Assembly (NCBI RefSeq): GCF_002013895.1
Contig: NZ_MAFQ01000001.1
Span: 496,001 to 560,000 of the forward strand
DNA length: 64,000 bases
Source: Mycobacteroides franklinii
GTDB lineage: Bacteria > Actinomycetota > Actinomycetes > Mycobacteriales > Mycobacteriaceae
Reading direction: 5' to 3'
Of this stretch, positions 16,970 through 24,863 are shown piece by piece (positions within the stretch are counted from its first letter, which is position 1; each line of letters opens with the position of its first letter). Under the pieces are notes generated by a model that was not told the DNA's origin, searched no databases, and saw only the letters and a program-made list of their open reading frames with translations. The position numbers and the translations under genes were made by a program.

Positions 16970-18502
16970 ATGGCCGAGCCGACCACCGCTGGAACCACCC
17001 CCGCACAGCAGATCGCCGCTGGATACGCCACCACGGGTCAAGCACTTGAACTGGGGTCTGTCATCGTCGACGGCACCGTCGACCCGGCCGCGCGGATCCG
17101 AATTCCGTTGGCGACCCTGAACCGCCACGGGCTGATCGCCGGTGCCACCGGCACCGGTAAGACCAAGACGCTCCAGGTGATCGCCGAGCAGCTCAGCGCC
17201 GCCGGAGTTCCCGTCGTCATGGCCGACGTCAAGGGCGACCTCTCGGGCATCTCCAAGCCCGGCGAGGCGAACGACAAGACCGCCGCGCGCGCCAAGGACA
17301 CCGGCGACGACTGGGCGCCGTCGGGGTTCCCGGCGGAATTCATGTCGCTCGGGACGACGGGTATCGGAGTTCCGATCCGCGCCACCATTCACAGCTTCGG
17401 CCCCATCTTGCTGTCGAAGGTGTTGGGGCTCAACGCGACCCAGGAATCAACGCTGGGCCTGATCTTTCACTGGGCCGATCAGCAGGGGCTGGCGCTGCTG
17501 GACCTGAAGGATCTGCGTGCGGTTATCACCTACCTGGCCAGTGATGAGGGCAAGGCGGATCTGAAGTCGATCGGTGGGGTGTCTGCCGCGACCGCCGGTG
17601 TCATCCTGCGCGCTTTGGTGAATCTGGAGGCCGACGGCGGCGATACCTTCTTCGGGGAACCCGAGATCCAGCCCACCGACCTGATGCGCATCGCAGACGG
17701 CCGGGGCATCATCACGCTGCTGGAGCTGGGCACCCAAGCTGCGCGCCCGGCGTTGTTCTCCACGTTCCTGATGTGGATTCTGGCCGACCTGTTCACCGTC
17801 CTGCCTGAGGTCGGTGATGTCGACAAGCCCAAGCTCGTCTTCATTTTCGACGAGGCGCACCTGCTGTTCACCGATGCATCCAAGGCGTTCTTGGAGCAGG
17901 TCGAGCAGACGGTCAAGCTCATCCGTTCCAAGGGTGTCGGTGTCTTCTTCTGCACCCAGTTGCCCACCGATATCCCCAACGACGTGCTCTCGCAGCTGGG
18001 TGCACGCATCCAGCACGCCTTGCGCGCGTTCACGCCCGACGATCAGAAGGCTCTCACCAAGACGGTGCGCACCTACCCCAAGACCGGTGTGTACGACCTC
18101 GAGAAGGCCCTGACCTCGCTCGGTATCGGTGAGGCGATCGTGACGGTGCTCTCGGAGGTGGGTGCGCCCACCCCGGTGGCGTGGACCCGGCTGCGCGCTC
18201 CGCGCTCCCTGATGGGGGCCATCGGCGATGATGCGATCAAGGCCGCGGCCGCGGCGAGCCCGTTGCAGTCCAAGTATGGGCAGACGGTCGATTCACGATC
18301 CGCCTACGAGATCTTGCAAGAGCGCGCGGCGCAGCAGGCCCCGGCCGACCAGACTCCTACTGATCAGGCTCCGGCGAAGAAGGGTGCCACGCCCGTGCCC
18401 GAAAAGCCGCGCTGGTGGCAGCGTCTGCTCAGTAACCGGAGCTTTCAAAGCTTCCTCAGCGCGCTGGGCAAGCAGCTCATCCGCAATATGGGTAAGAAGT
18501 AA
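16970..18502 (+). CDS. HerA-like ATPase (DUF853), Rv2510c type
   Basis: P-loop ATPase of 510 residues of the DUF853/HerA-FtsK superfamily. Walker A is GATGTGKT (58-65) and Walker B is FIFDEAHLLF; an arginine-finger and sensor region follows (STQLPTDIPN-like, QLGARIQHALRAF). The C-terminus is a Pro/Ala-rich linker and a basic tail. HerA ATPases pump or translocate DNA; DUF853 members have no proven role. TAGGGT (16957-16962) lies 7 nt before the ATG, suggesting a leaderless mRNA. No NurA-like nuclease is adjacent, so it is probably a stand-alone housekeeping gene rather than a defence pair. Confidence 0.88.
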   Translation: MAEPTTAGTTPAQQIAAGYATTGQALELGSVIVDGTVDPAARIRIPLATLNRHGLIAGATGTGKTKTLQVIAEQLSAAGVPVVMADVKGDLSGISKPGEANDKTAARAKDTGDDWAPSGFPAEFMSLGTTGIGVPIRATIHSFGPILLSKVLGLNATQESTLGLIFHWADQQGLALLDLKDLRAVITYLASDEGKADLKSIGGVSAATAGVILRALVNLEADGGDTFFGEPEIQPTDLMRIADGRGIITLLELGTQAARPALFSTFLMWILADLFTVLPEVGDVDKPKLVFIFDEAHLLFTDASKAFLEQVEQTVKLIRSKGVGVFFCTQLPTDIPNDVLSQLGARIQHALRAFTPDDQKALTKTVRTYPKTGVYDLEKALTSLGIGEAIVTVLSEVGAPTPVAWTRLRAPRSLMGAIGDDAIKAAAAASPLQSKYGQTVDSRSAYEILQERAAQQAPADQTPTDQAPAKKGATPVPEKPRWWQRLLSNRSFQSFLSALGKQLIRNMGKK

Positions 18503-18576
18503 GGGCTGCCGGGCAGATCGTTGACTGTGCGTCCAGGGGCGGATTGCGACAGATCGCGGGTAATCGCCGCTGAGAC

Positions 18577-19527
18577 CTAGGCGTCTGCCGCCCTGACCGA
18601 CTGGGAGACAAAATCTTTGGGCAGCATTCGGGAGCGGCGCCAGAGGTGCTCAACCAGCCGCCCTTCGATCATGTTCGCCTCGTCCATGACGCGGACCAGG
18701 CGCTCGCCGAAGAACCTCAGATTCGCGTGATAGTGCGGATTGCGTAGCGCCGTCCAGGCCGCTCGCACGGGCGGAAGTCCGGCATCGCGGTAGACGGCCG
18801 GTTGCACCATGACCAGTGGCACCACCGCCGCGCCGGCGGCAACGATCAAGCGCTCCACGGCCATTCGGGTGCGTCCGGTTCGTGCGACGGCACGGTTCAG
18901 TGCGACGCGCGCGTAGCTGATGTGTCGGGCCTCCTCGACGACGTGGATTTTGGCGATCGCCCGGGTACGGGGTTGCAGTGTCTCGTCGTTCATGGTCTGA
19001 CGCTGCAACCGGTCCAGTATTTCCTCGACCATCAGCATCATCGAGAAGATGGTCGCGGACAGCGGGGCGAGCGCGGTGATGCCCACCAAAGCCCGGGCAA
19101 TCATCGGCGGGTCATAGCTTCGATCGCTCAGCGTGTTGATCTGGCGGCCGAACATCACCGAGTGGCGGCACTCGTCGGCGACCTCGGTCAGCGCGTATTG
19201 CGCCGTGGCGCTGCGCGGATCGCTGACCGAGGCCAGCTTGAGCATGGGATGCATCAGGGCGCTCTCGGCGAGAATGCCCCAGCTGGCCAGTGCCGATGCC
19301 TCGAGACGTCCGAGGCGGATCTTCTCCTCCTCGCTCATCCTGTCGAAGATTTTGGTGCCGTACAACGAGATGTATTTGTCGGGCACATAGCGCAGACCGG
19401 GAACGTCGGGCGCATCCCAATCGATGTCCACCTCCGGGTGGTAGGAACGCTCAACCGAAGAGCGCAGCAGTCGTGCGGCTGTGCGCTCGATGGGTGAATC
19501 GTCCTCGACGATGGGCGTTTGCGACAT
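18577..19527 (-). CDS. AurF-like diiron oxygenase
   Basis: Protein of 316 residues of the AurF/p-aminobenzoate N-oxygenase group. Diiron ligands are visible in helices EVADECRHSVMFGR and HVVEEARHISYAR (both ExxxxxH/ExxH patterns) and in EASALASWGILAESALMHP. Such enzymes oxidise amines or alkyl/aryl groups using O2. The ATG 19527 has GGAGG at the right distance; the frame extends to 19590. It is divergent from a TetR gene with a strong palindrome between, so expression is probably induced by a ligand of that regulator. The substrate is unknown. Confidence 0.82.
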   Translation of the reverse strand: MSQTPIVEDDSPIERTAARLLRSSVERSYHPEVDIDWDAPDVPGLRYVPDKYISLYGTKIFDRMSEEEKIRLGRLEASALASWGILAESALMHPMLKLASVSDPRSATAQYALTEVADECRHSVMFGRQINTLSDRSYDPPMIARALVGITALAPLSATIFSMMLMVEEILDRLQRQTMNDETLQPRTRAIAKIHVVEEARHISYARVALNRAVARTGRTRMAVERLIVAAGAAVVPLVMVQPAVYRDAGLPPVRAAWTALRNPHYHANLRFFGERLVRVMDEANMIEGRLVEHLWRRSRMLPKDFVSQSVRAADA

Positions 19528-19572
19528 GACATGCCTCCGCTGTTCAGTGCGCCATTCCGTAGTAGTACTGAA

Positions 19573-19597
19573 AAGTACCGGGTACTTCAAGTATCGT
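19573..19597 (+). promoter_or_regulatory. TetR operator candidate plus -10 of the TetR gene
   Basis: AAGTACC-G-GGTACTT (19573-19587) is a perfect 15-bp dyad, extended imperfectly by GTACTGAA / TTCAAGTATC. TATCGT (19592-19597) lies 7 nt before the TetR ATG. Binding here would cover both divergent promoters. Confidence 0.6.
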
Positions 19598-19604
19598 CAA
19601 TGGT

Positions 19605-20330
19605 ATGTCAGACGGTGGTGACGCCCGGCGTGAACGCTGGGCACAGCACAAGGTGCGGGTGCGTCGAAGATTTATCGCCAGCGCGGTCGTCGCGATCGAG
19701 AGGAAGGGTCCGTCGGCGACCGTGGAGGATGTCGTCCGTGTGGCGCACTCTGCTAAACCCAAGTTGTATAGGCATTTTGAAGACCGCAATGATCTGTTCG
19801 ATGCGGTGGCGCAGGCTATGGTCGCCGCCGTCCGGCGGCAGCTGTCCGGGGCCGTCGACATGGGCATCCCGCCACAACAGTCCGCGCGGCGCGCTGCATC
19901 CCGCCTCATCGAGCTGGCGCGGCGGTTCCCGCAGTCGACCCGCTTTCTTTTCGAGCACCAGATGATCAGCGTGCGCGACAGGCCTGCCCCGGCTCTTCGG
20001 CCCGGCGGGGTCATTGCCGAACTCACCGCGGCGATCTCGTCGTTCCTCGAGCGCGTCAATGTGCACCCGGCGGGTGCTGATCAGTTGGCCGCCGCGTTGC
20101 TCGGCACGGCGGCTACCACGGCGATATGGCAAGTGGCGCAGAGTGATATGCCGGATGACGCCGGGGTTCAGCGCCTTGCGGAGATGTTGTGGGCCCCGGT
20201 CGACGCCTTCCTGCGATCCAAGGGCGTCATTGTCGATCCTGACCGAATGCTCGATCCGGCGGGGGTCGAGATAGCCCGCGCTGCGCTAGTGGACTTGCGG
20301 GGCGCGGGTCAGTCGCCGAGCTTCTTGTAG
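19605..20330 (+). CDS. TetR-family transcriptional regulator
   Basis: Regulator of 241 residues. The helix-turn-helix is visible at ~20-65 (FIASAVVAIERKGPSATVEDV, then KPKLYRHFEDRNDLF). The ligand domain has no recognised signature. Its likely leaderless start and the dyad in its promoter suggest autoregulation and control of the divergent AurF-like gene. Its 3' end overlaps the converging cmrA gene by 22 bp. Confidence 0.9.
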   Translation: MSDGGDARRERWAQHKVRVRRRFIASAVVAIERKGPSATVEDVVRVAHSAKPKLYRHFEDRNDLFDAVAQAMVAAVRRQLSGAVDMGIPPQQSARRAASRLIELARRFPQSTRFLFEHQMISVRDRPAPALRPGGVIAELTAAISSFLERVNVHPAGADQLAAALLGTAATTAIWQVAQSDMPDDAGVQRLAEMLWAPVDAFLRSKGVIVDPDRMLDPAGVEIARAALVDLRGAGQSPSFL

Positions 20331-21112
20331 AAGCTGCCGACGATCGGGGCCACGATGGCACGCGGCGCGTAGCCCGCGGCCACCGACATCGCCTTGGAGG
20401 TGATGCCCGGGACGACACGCATCTTGTTGCGGTCCAGCGCATTCAACGAGACGCGTGCGGTGTACTCGCCGTTGATCCAGAGGAAGTCTGGAACCACCTT
20501 GTCGACGATCGATGCCTCGGCGGGGTCGGGTTCGACGGTGCGCACCGGTCCGGGCGCCAGCAGCGTGACGTGCACACCCGTGCCCTTGAGTTCACCGCGT
20601 AGCGACTCGGAGAAGGTGTTCGCGAACGCCTTGGTGGCCGCGTAGGTGGCGTTGTTGGGGATGGGGGAGTTACCCGCCGCGGATCCAGAGATCAGGATGC
20701 CGCCGGCTCCGCGCTCAAGCATTCCGGGTAACACCGCCAGCGTAAGATCATGCACCGCAACAGCATTGAGCTGTACCTGCTTGCGTTCCCCCTCAGGGTC
20801 CAGGCCGCGGATCGGCCCGAACGTCGCGGTTCCCGCGTTGTTGCACAGGATCGAGATGTTGCGCTCGGAGAGTTCCTTGCACAACGCGTCGCGTGCGCCG
20901 GGGTCGGCGAGGTCTACCGCGCGCACCTCGACGATGACACCCGTCTTCTCGGTCAGGCTGTTGGCGAGGTCGTTGAGAATCTCGCCGCGACGGGCGGTGA
21001 TGATGAGGCTGTGTCCGCGGGCGGCAAGCTCTTCGGCGAGCGCCGCTCCGATCCCTTGGGAGGCTCCGGTGACGACGGCGCGGGCTTCGGGACTTGGTGC
21101 GGGTATCGGCAT
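20309..21112 (-). CDS. cmrA: Mycolate reductase CmrA (Rv2509 type SDR)
   Basis: SDR of 267 residues that reduces the beta-keto ester made by Pks13 to the mature mycolic motif (established for Corynebacterium CmrA and M. smegmatis/M. tuberculosis Rv2509 homologues). The cofactor motif TGASQGIG, NNAG, the catalytic Ser in SGSAAG and YAATK are present. The C-terminus (YAPRAIVAPIVGSFYKKLGD) is amphipathic and typical of the group. The neighbourhood (UMF1-type MFS, MmpS-like protein, HerA-like, orn) matches Rv2507-Rv2511, which supports orthology. The gene is a drug-relevant core function needed for cell-wall maturation. Confidence 0.9.
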   Translation of the reverse strand: MPIPAPSPEARAVVTGASQGIGAALAEELAARGHSLIITARRGEILNDLANSLTEKTGVIVEVRAVDLADPGARDALCKELSERNISILCNNAGTATFGPIRGLDPEGERKQVQLNAVAVHDLTLAVLPGMLERGAGGILISGSAAGNSPIPNNATYAATKAFANTFSESLRGELKGTGVHVTLLAPGPVRTVEPDPAEASIVDKVVPDFLWINGEYTARVSLNALDRNKMRVVPGITSKAMSVAAGYAPRAIVAPIVGSFYKKLGD

Positions 21113-21136
21113 GGGGCAATCGTAAAGGTTTGCGAT

Positions 21137-21200
21137 GAGCGCTTGCGTGAAGAGCGTCAGGCGGCGTAGAGCGCTTGCGTGAAGAGCGTCAGGCGGCGTA
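21137..21200. repeat. Perfect 32-bp tandem duplication
   Basis: The 32-bp unit beginning GAGCGCTTGCGTGAAG occurs twice back to back (21137-21168 and 21169-21200) with no differences. It lies in the divergent promoter between cmrA and the MFS gene, so it changes promoter spacing or duplicates a binding site. Identity implies a recent event. Confidence 0.95.
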
Positions 21201-21226
21201 AACGGGCCGGGTTACGCTGGTCGGTA

Positions 21227-22606
21227 ATGAGTATCCCTGGGGTCGAAGAGCCTGTGGGGCGTCAAGACCCGGGACCCGGTCGACAATTGGACACCCCCAC
21301 CTCGCGTGGTCGCATCGCCGCGTGGGCGGCATTCGACTGGGGTTCTGCGGCCTTCAACACCGTCATCGTGATGTTCATCTTCACGCCCTACCTGACCGGC
21401 CGTGTCGGTGCGGGTATGCCCGATGGCGTGCCGCAGGGCCTGCTGGGCTGGATGATGGGCCTCGGCGGTGTGCTGGTCTTCCTGCTCGCACCGGTGATCG
21501 GGGTCTGGGCGGACACCCCGCGGCGCAGGCGTGTCGCGCTGGGCACGCTGACCTCGCTGGTAGTGGTGGTGGCTACCGCGATGAGCATGGTGCGCGAGGA
21601 TAATCGCTACCTCTGGCTGGGTCTCGGATTGTATTGCGCGGGTTCGGTATTCAACGAGCTGGCGCAGGTTCCCTATAACGCGATGCTGCACGGGCTCACC
21701 ACACCGGCCAATGCCTCACGGGTGTCCGGACTGGGCTTGGCGGCCGCCTACATCGGCGGTGTCGTCGTCCTCCTGGTGTGTTACCTGGGCTTCATCTCGG
21801 GGGATGGCCCGACCCGCGGTCTCTTCCACATACCCGCCGCCGACGGATACGACGTGCGCGTGTCCGCGCTCCTGGCGGGCGCGTGGTTCGCGGTGTTCGC
21901 TTTGCCACTGGTGCTCACTCGGCCGCTGGCCGATCCCGGGGCCCCGCCGGCCAGCTCGCCCGGGCTGCTCGGGGTGTACCGGGAGCTGTGGCGCGATCTG
22001 GTCGAGCAGTGGCATATGGATCGGCGCATCATCTATTTCCTGGCGGCGAGTGCGATCTTCCGTGACGGGATGGTGGCGATGTTCGCGTTGACACCCGTCA
22101 TCGCCAATGGGGTGTTCCACCTGTCCGGAGCGGACATCACGTTGTTCGGGGTGGCCGGGAACGTGATGGCGGCGGTCGGTGCGGTGGTGGGCGGATTGGT
22201 CGACACCCGGTTGGGGTCCAAGGGGATCATCATCGGTTCGCTGACCGCGATCGTCACTCTTGGGGTTGTGATGATGTGCCTGACGGGTGAATCGGCGTTC
22301 TGGATCTGTGGGCTCGCCATCGCGGCATTCGTCGGGCCACCTCAGTCGGCGGCCCGAACGCTGGTGTTGCGGATGGCGCCGGTTGGCCGGGAGGCCTTCG
22401 TCTTCGGTCTGTACACCATGACGGGGCGGGCGGTCTCTTTCGTCGGCCCGTGGCTGTTCGCCACGTTCGCGTTGCTATTCCACGCCACCAGGGCGGGAAT
22501 CGCCGGGCCGGTGGTGATGATCGCTCTGGGTCTGGTCGCGGTGATGCTCGTCAAGGTCCCCCGTTACGACCCTGTCCTTGGTGAAAACGTCAGCGGTGCA
22601 AGCTAG
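21227..22606 (+). CDS. UMF1/Atg22-type MFS transporter (Rv2508c type)
   Basis: Integral membrane protein of 459 residues with about 12 transmembrane segments. The N-terminal AWAAFDWGSAAFNTVI is the signature of the UMF1/Atg22-like MFS family, and LAPVIGVWADTPRRRR is the MFS loop 2-3 motif. Yeast Atg22 exports vacuolar amino acids; bacterial substrates are not established. TACGCT (21213-21218) lies 8 nt before ATG 21227, consistent with a leaderless start. It overlaps the converging MmpS-like gene by 4 bp. Same neighbourhood as Rv2508c. Confidence 0.88.
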   Translation: MSIPGVEEPVGRQDPGPGRQLDTPTSRGRIAAWAAFDWGSAAFNTVIVMFIFTPYLTGRVGAGMPDGVPQGLLGWMMGLGGVLVFLLAPVIGVWADTPRRRRVALGTLTSLVVVVATAMSMVREDNRYLWLGLGLYCAGSVFNELAQVPYNAMLHGLTTPANASRVSGLGLAAAYIGGVVVLLVCYLGFISGDGPTRGLFHIPAADGYDVRVSALLAGAWFAVFALPLVLTRPLADPGAPPASSPGLLGVYRELWRDLVEQWHMDRRIIYFLAASAIFRDGMVAMFALTPVIANGVFHLSGADITLFGVAGNVMAAVGAVVGGLVDTRLGSKGIIIGSLTAIVTLGVVMMCLTGESAFWICGLAIAAFVGPPQSAARTLVLRMAPVGREAFVFGLYTMTGRAVSFVGPWLFATFALLFHATRAGIAGPVVMIALGLVAVMLVKVPRYDPVLGENVSGAS

Positions 22607-23334
22607 CCCAGGGTGCTGCAGGTTGCCATCTTCCCCGAGGTGGCGCTCTTCTGCGCCCCGTTGACCAACAGGGTGCAGGACACGTCGTGCGAGAAATCGG
22701 CGGCGATCACCACGGCGTTCGTTACCTGCTCGGTGTTCAGCTTGACCTCTTTGTGCCAGGGCAGCTTGACGTTGAACTCCATTTGCAGCGAACCACTGGC
22801 ATCGAAGTAGGTGATGTTGAGGGCGGGTCCGTGGCCCGCGACCTCGTAGACGACGCTCTCCGTCGCGGCCTGGCTTCGCTGTGTGGGCGGGTTCACCGGG
22901 ATCGGTGGAATGGTGAAGCTCGGAAGCGGCGGGATGGTCGGCCGGCTGGGCGCTGTCGTCGTCGAGGTCCGGGTGGACGGAGTGGGAACGACGGTTGGGG
23001 GACGTTCGTCTTGGCGCTGAATCAGTACGACCAACGTGATGATCAACGCGATGATGACCACCAGCGCGCCGATCCCCACGACCCACAGCCAGAAGGTGTT
23101 CGATCGGCGTGGAGGCTCGGGATCCTGCGGCGGGGGGCCGTACGACCCGTACTGCTGCGGCAGCACCGCCGTTTGATTCGGCTGGGCAGCGCCGGACAGC
23201 GCGGGATACTCGAATGCCTGTGACGCGTAGGCCGGATCTTCGGGGTAGTCCAACGGCTGGTTGGACTGCGGCCACGAACCGTATGACGTGGAGCCGCTTG
23301 CGGCGGCCGCGTCGTCGCGACGGTTGCTGTCCAT
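22603..23334 (-). CDS. Pro-rich membrane protein with MmpS-like C-terminal domain (Rv2507 type)
   Basis: Single-pass protein of 243 residues. A Pro/Gln/Tyr-rich cytosolic N-terminus (~1-75) precedes one membrane helix (FWLWVVGIGALVVIIALI), a Pro/Thr-rich linker, and a C-terminal domain resembling MmpS proteins (YEVAGHGPALNITYFDASG, LPWHKEVKL, two Cys near the end). MmpS proteins assist MmpL lipid or siderophore export; no mmpL is adjacent, so partner and cargo are unknown. ATG 23334 gives the natural N-terminus, although the frame is open to 23532. Confidence 0.8.
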   Translation of the reverse strand: MDSNRRDDAAAASGSTSYGSWPQSNQPLDYPEDPAYASQAFEYPALSGAAQPNQTAVLPQQYGSYGPPPQDPEPPRRSNTFWLWVVGIGALVVIIALIITLVVLIQRQDERPPTVVPTPSTRTSTTTAPSRPTIPPLPSFTIPPIPVNPPTQRSQAATESVVYEVAGHGPALNITYFDASGSLQMEFNVKLPWHKEVKLNTEQVTNAVVIAADFSHDVSCTLLVNGAQKSATSGKMATCSTLG

Positions 23335-23468
23335 GGCCGTCAGGGTACCCGTCAAGCCATCAATGCAGGTGAAAGCCGGTCGGCCGTGTTTTCGGCGGTT
23401 ATCGCCAGATGTGGGTGAATGGCGGGGTTGCGCTGTGATCCCGGTCACGGTACGGCACGATAGGGGCC

Positions 23469-24848
23469 ATGACAGTGACCGAATCAGCGGCTTCCGAGAG
23501 CACACCACCGAAGAAACACAAGGACCGTACACATTGGCTGTATATCGCGGTCATAGTCGCGGTGGTGCTCGGTGTGATCGTCGGCATGCTGTGGCCGGGG
23601 TTCGGCAAGTCGGTGGGTGTGCTCGGTGAGATATTCGTCAGCCTCATCAAGATGATGATCAGCCCGGTGATCTTCTGCACGATCGTGCTGGGCATCGGAT
23701 CGGTGCGCAAGGCCGCCAGCGTGGGCCGGGTCGGCGGGTTGGCGTTCGTGTATTTCCTGGCGATGTCGACCGTCGCGTTGGCGATCGGACTCGTCGTCGG
23801 CAACCTGCTCGCGCCCGGTACGGGTTTGCATCTTTCCGGCGCGAATCAGGGGGCCGGGGCCAAGTACGCGGACCAGGCTCATGCCGCCGGTGGAACCTGG
23901 TATTTCATCAAATCGATTGTGCCGGAGACCATGTTCTCGGCGTTGACCTCAGGCAGTGTGCTGCAGACCCTGTTCATCGCGTTATTGGTCGGCTTCGCGG
24001 CGCAAGCGCTGGGATCTACCGGCGAGTCGATTGTGCGTGGTGTCGGGATGCTGCAAAAGCTGGTCTTCAAGGTCCTCATCATGGTGCTCTGGTTGGCGCC
24101 CATCGGCGCCTTCGGCGCCATCGCGAATGTGGTGGGCCAGACCGGCTGGGATGCGGTCAAGGAGCTGGGCACTCTGATGCTGGGTTTCTACGTGACATGC
24201 GCGATCTTCATTTTCGGGGTGCTGGGTGCACTGTTGTGGGCGGTATCGCGGGTGTCGATCTTCCGGCTGGTGCGCTATCTGGCGCGCGAGTACCTGCTGA
24301 TCGTCTCGACCTCATCCTCCGAATCGGCCCTGCCGCGGCTGATCGCGAAGATGACCCATTTAGGTGTCGACAAGTCGACGGTGGGAATTGTTGTTCCGAC
24401 CGGGTATTCGTTCAACCTGGACGGGACCGCGATCTATCTGACGATGGCCTCGTTGTTCGTCGCCGACGCCATGGGTGCGCCGCTGTCGGTGGGGCAGCAG
24501 ATCTCGCTGCTGGCGTTCATGATGATCGCCTCCAAGGGTGCGGCCGGCGTGACCGGCGCCGGAATGGCCACGCTGGCAGGTGGATTGCAAAGCCACCGGC
24601 CGGATCTGGTCGATGGGGTCGGCATGATCGTCGGCATCGACCGATTCATGTCCGAGGCGCGGGCGCTGACCAATTTCTCCGGTAACGCGGTGGCCACCCT
24701 GCTCATCGCAACGTGGACCAAGACAATGAATCGCGACCGGATCAAGGCAGTGCTGTCTGGTGAGGATCCGTTCGACGAATCCACCATGCTCGACGATCAC
24801 GCCGGGGCTGCTGAGGTCGAGAAGGTGCCCGCGCCGGTGGCCACCTGA
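23469..24848 (+). CDS. dctA: C4-dicarboxylate:cation symporter
   Basis: DAACS-family transporter of 459 residues importing succinate, fumarate, malate or related acids with H+ or Na+. Conserved motifs are the serine-rich loop SSSESALPRLIAKM and the helical GYSFNLDGTAIYLTMA, plus eight or so membrane spans. It resembles Rv2443 dctA. The N-terminus is a short charged cytosolic tail. It stands alone between the MmpS-like gene and the converging APC transporter, 15 bp away. A two-component system for dicarboxylates is not adjacent. Confidence 0.93.
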   Translation: MTVTESAASESTPPKKHKDRTHWLYIAVIVAVVLGVIVGMLWPGFGKSVGVLGEIFVSLIKMMISPVIFCTIVLGIGSVRKAASVGRVGGLAFVYFLAMSTVALAIGLVVGNLLAPGTGLHLSGANQGAGAKYADQAHAAGGTWYFIKSIVPETMFSALTSGSVLQTLFIALLVGFAAQALGSTGESIVRGVGMLQKLVFKVLIMVLWLAPIGAFGAIANVVGQTGWDAVKELGTLMLGFYVTCAIFIFGVLGALLWAVSRVSIFRLVRYLAREYLLIVSTSSSESALPRLIAKMTHLGVDKSTVGIVVPTGYSFNLDGTAIYLTMASLFVADAMGAPLSVGQQISLLAFMMIASKGAAGVTGAGMATLAGGLQSHRPDLVDGVGMIVGIDRFMSEARALTNFSGNAVATLLIATWTKTMNRDRIKAVLSGEDPFDESTMLDDHAGAAEVEKVPAPVAT

Positions 24849-24863
24849 CGCCCGTCCGTGGTG

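Noticed and set aside
16970..18502. HerA-NurA type defence or recombination pair
   Set aside because: No NurA, Sir2 or nuclease gene adjacent; the neighbour is orn, and the gene is a conserved mycobacterial core gene.
21137..21200. CRISPR-like repeat
   Set aside because: Only two directly adjacent copies with no spacers; a plain tandem duplication.
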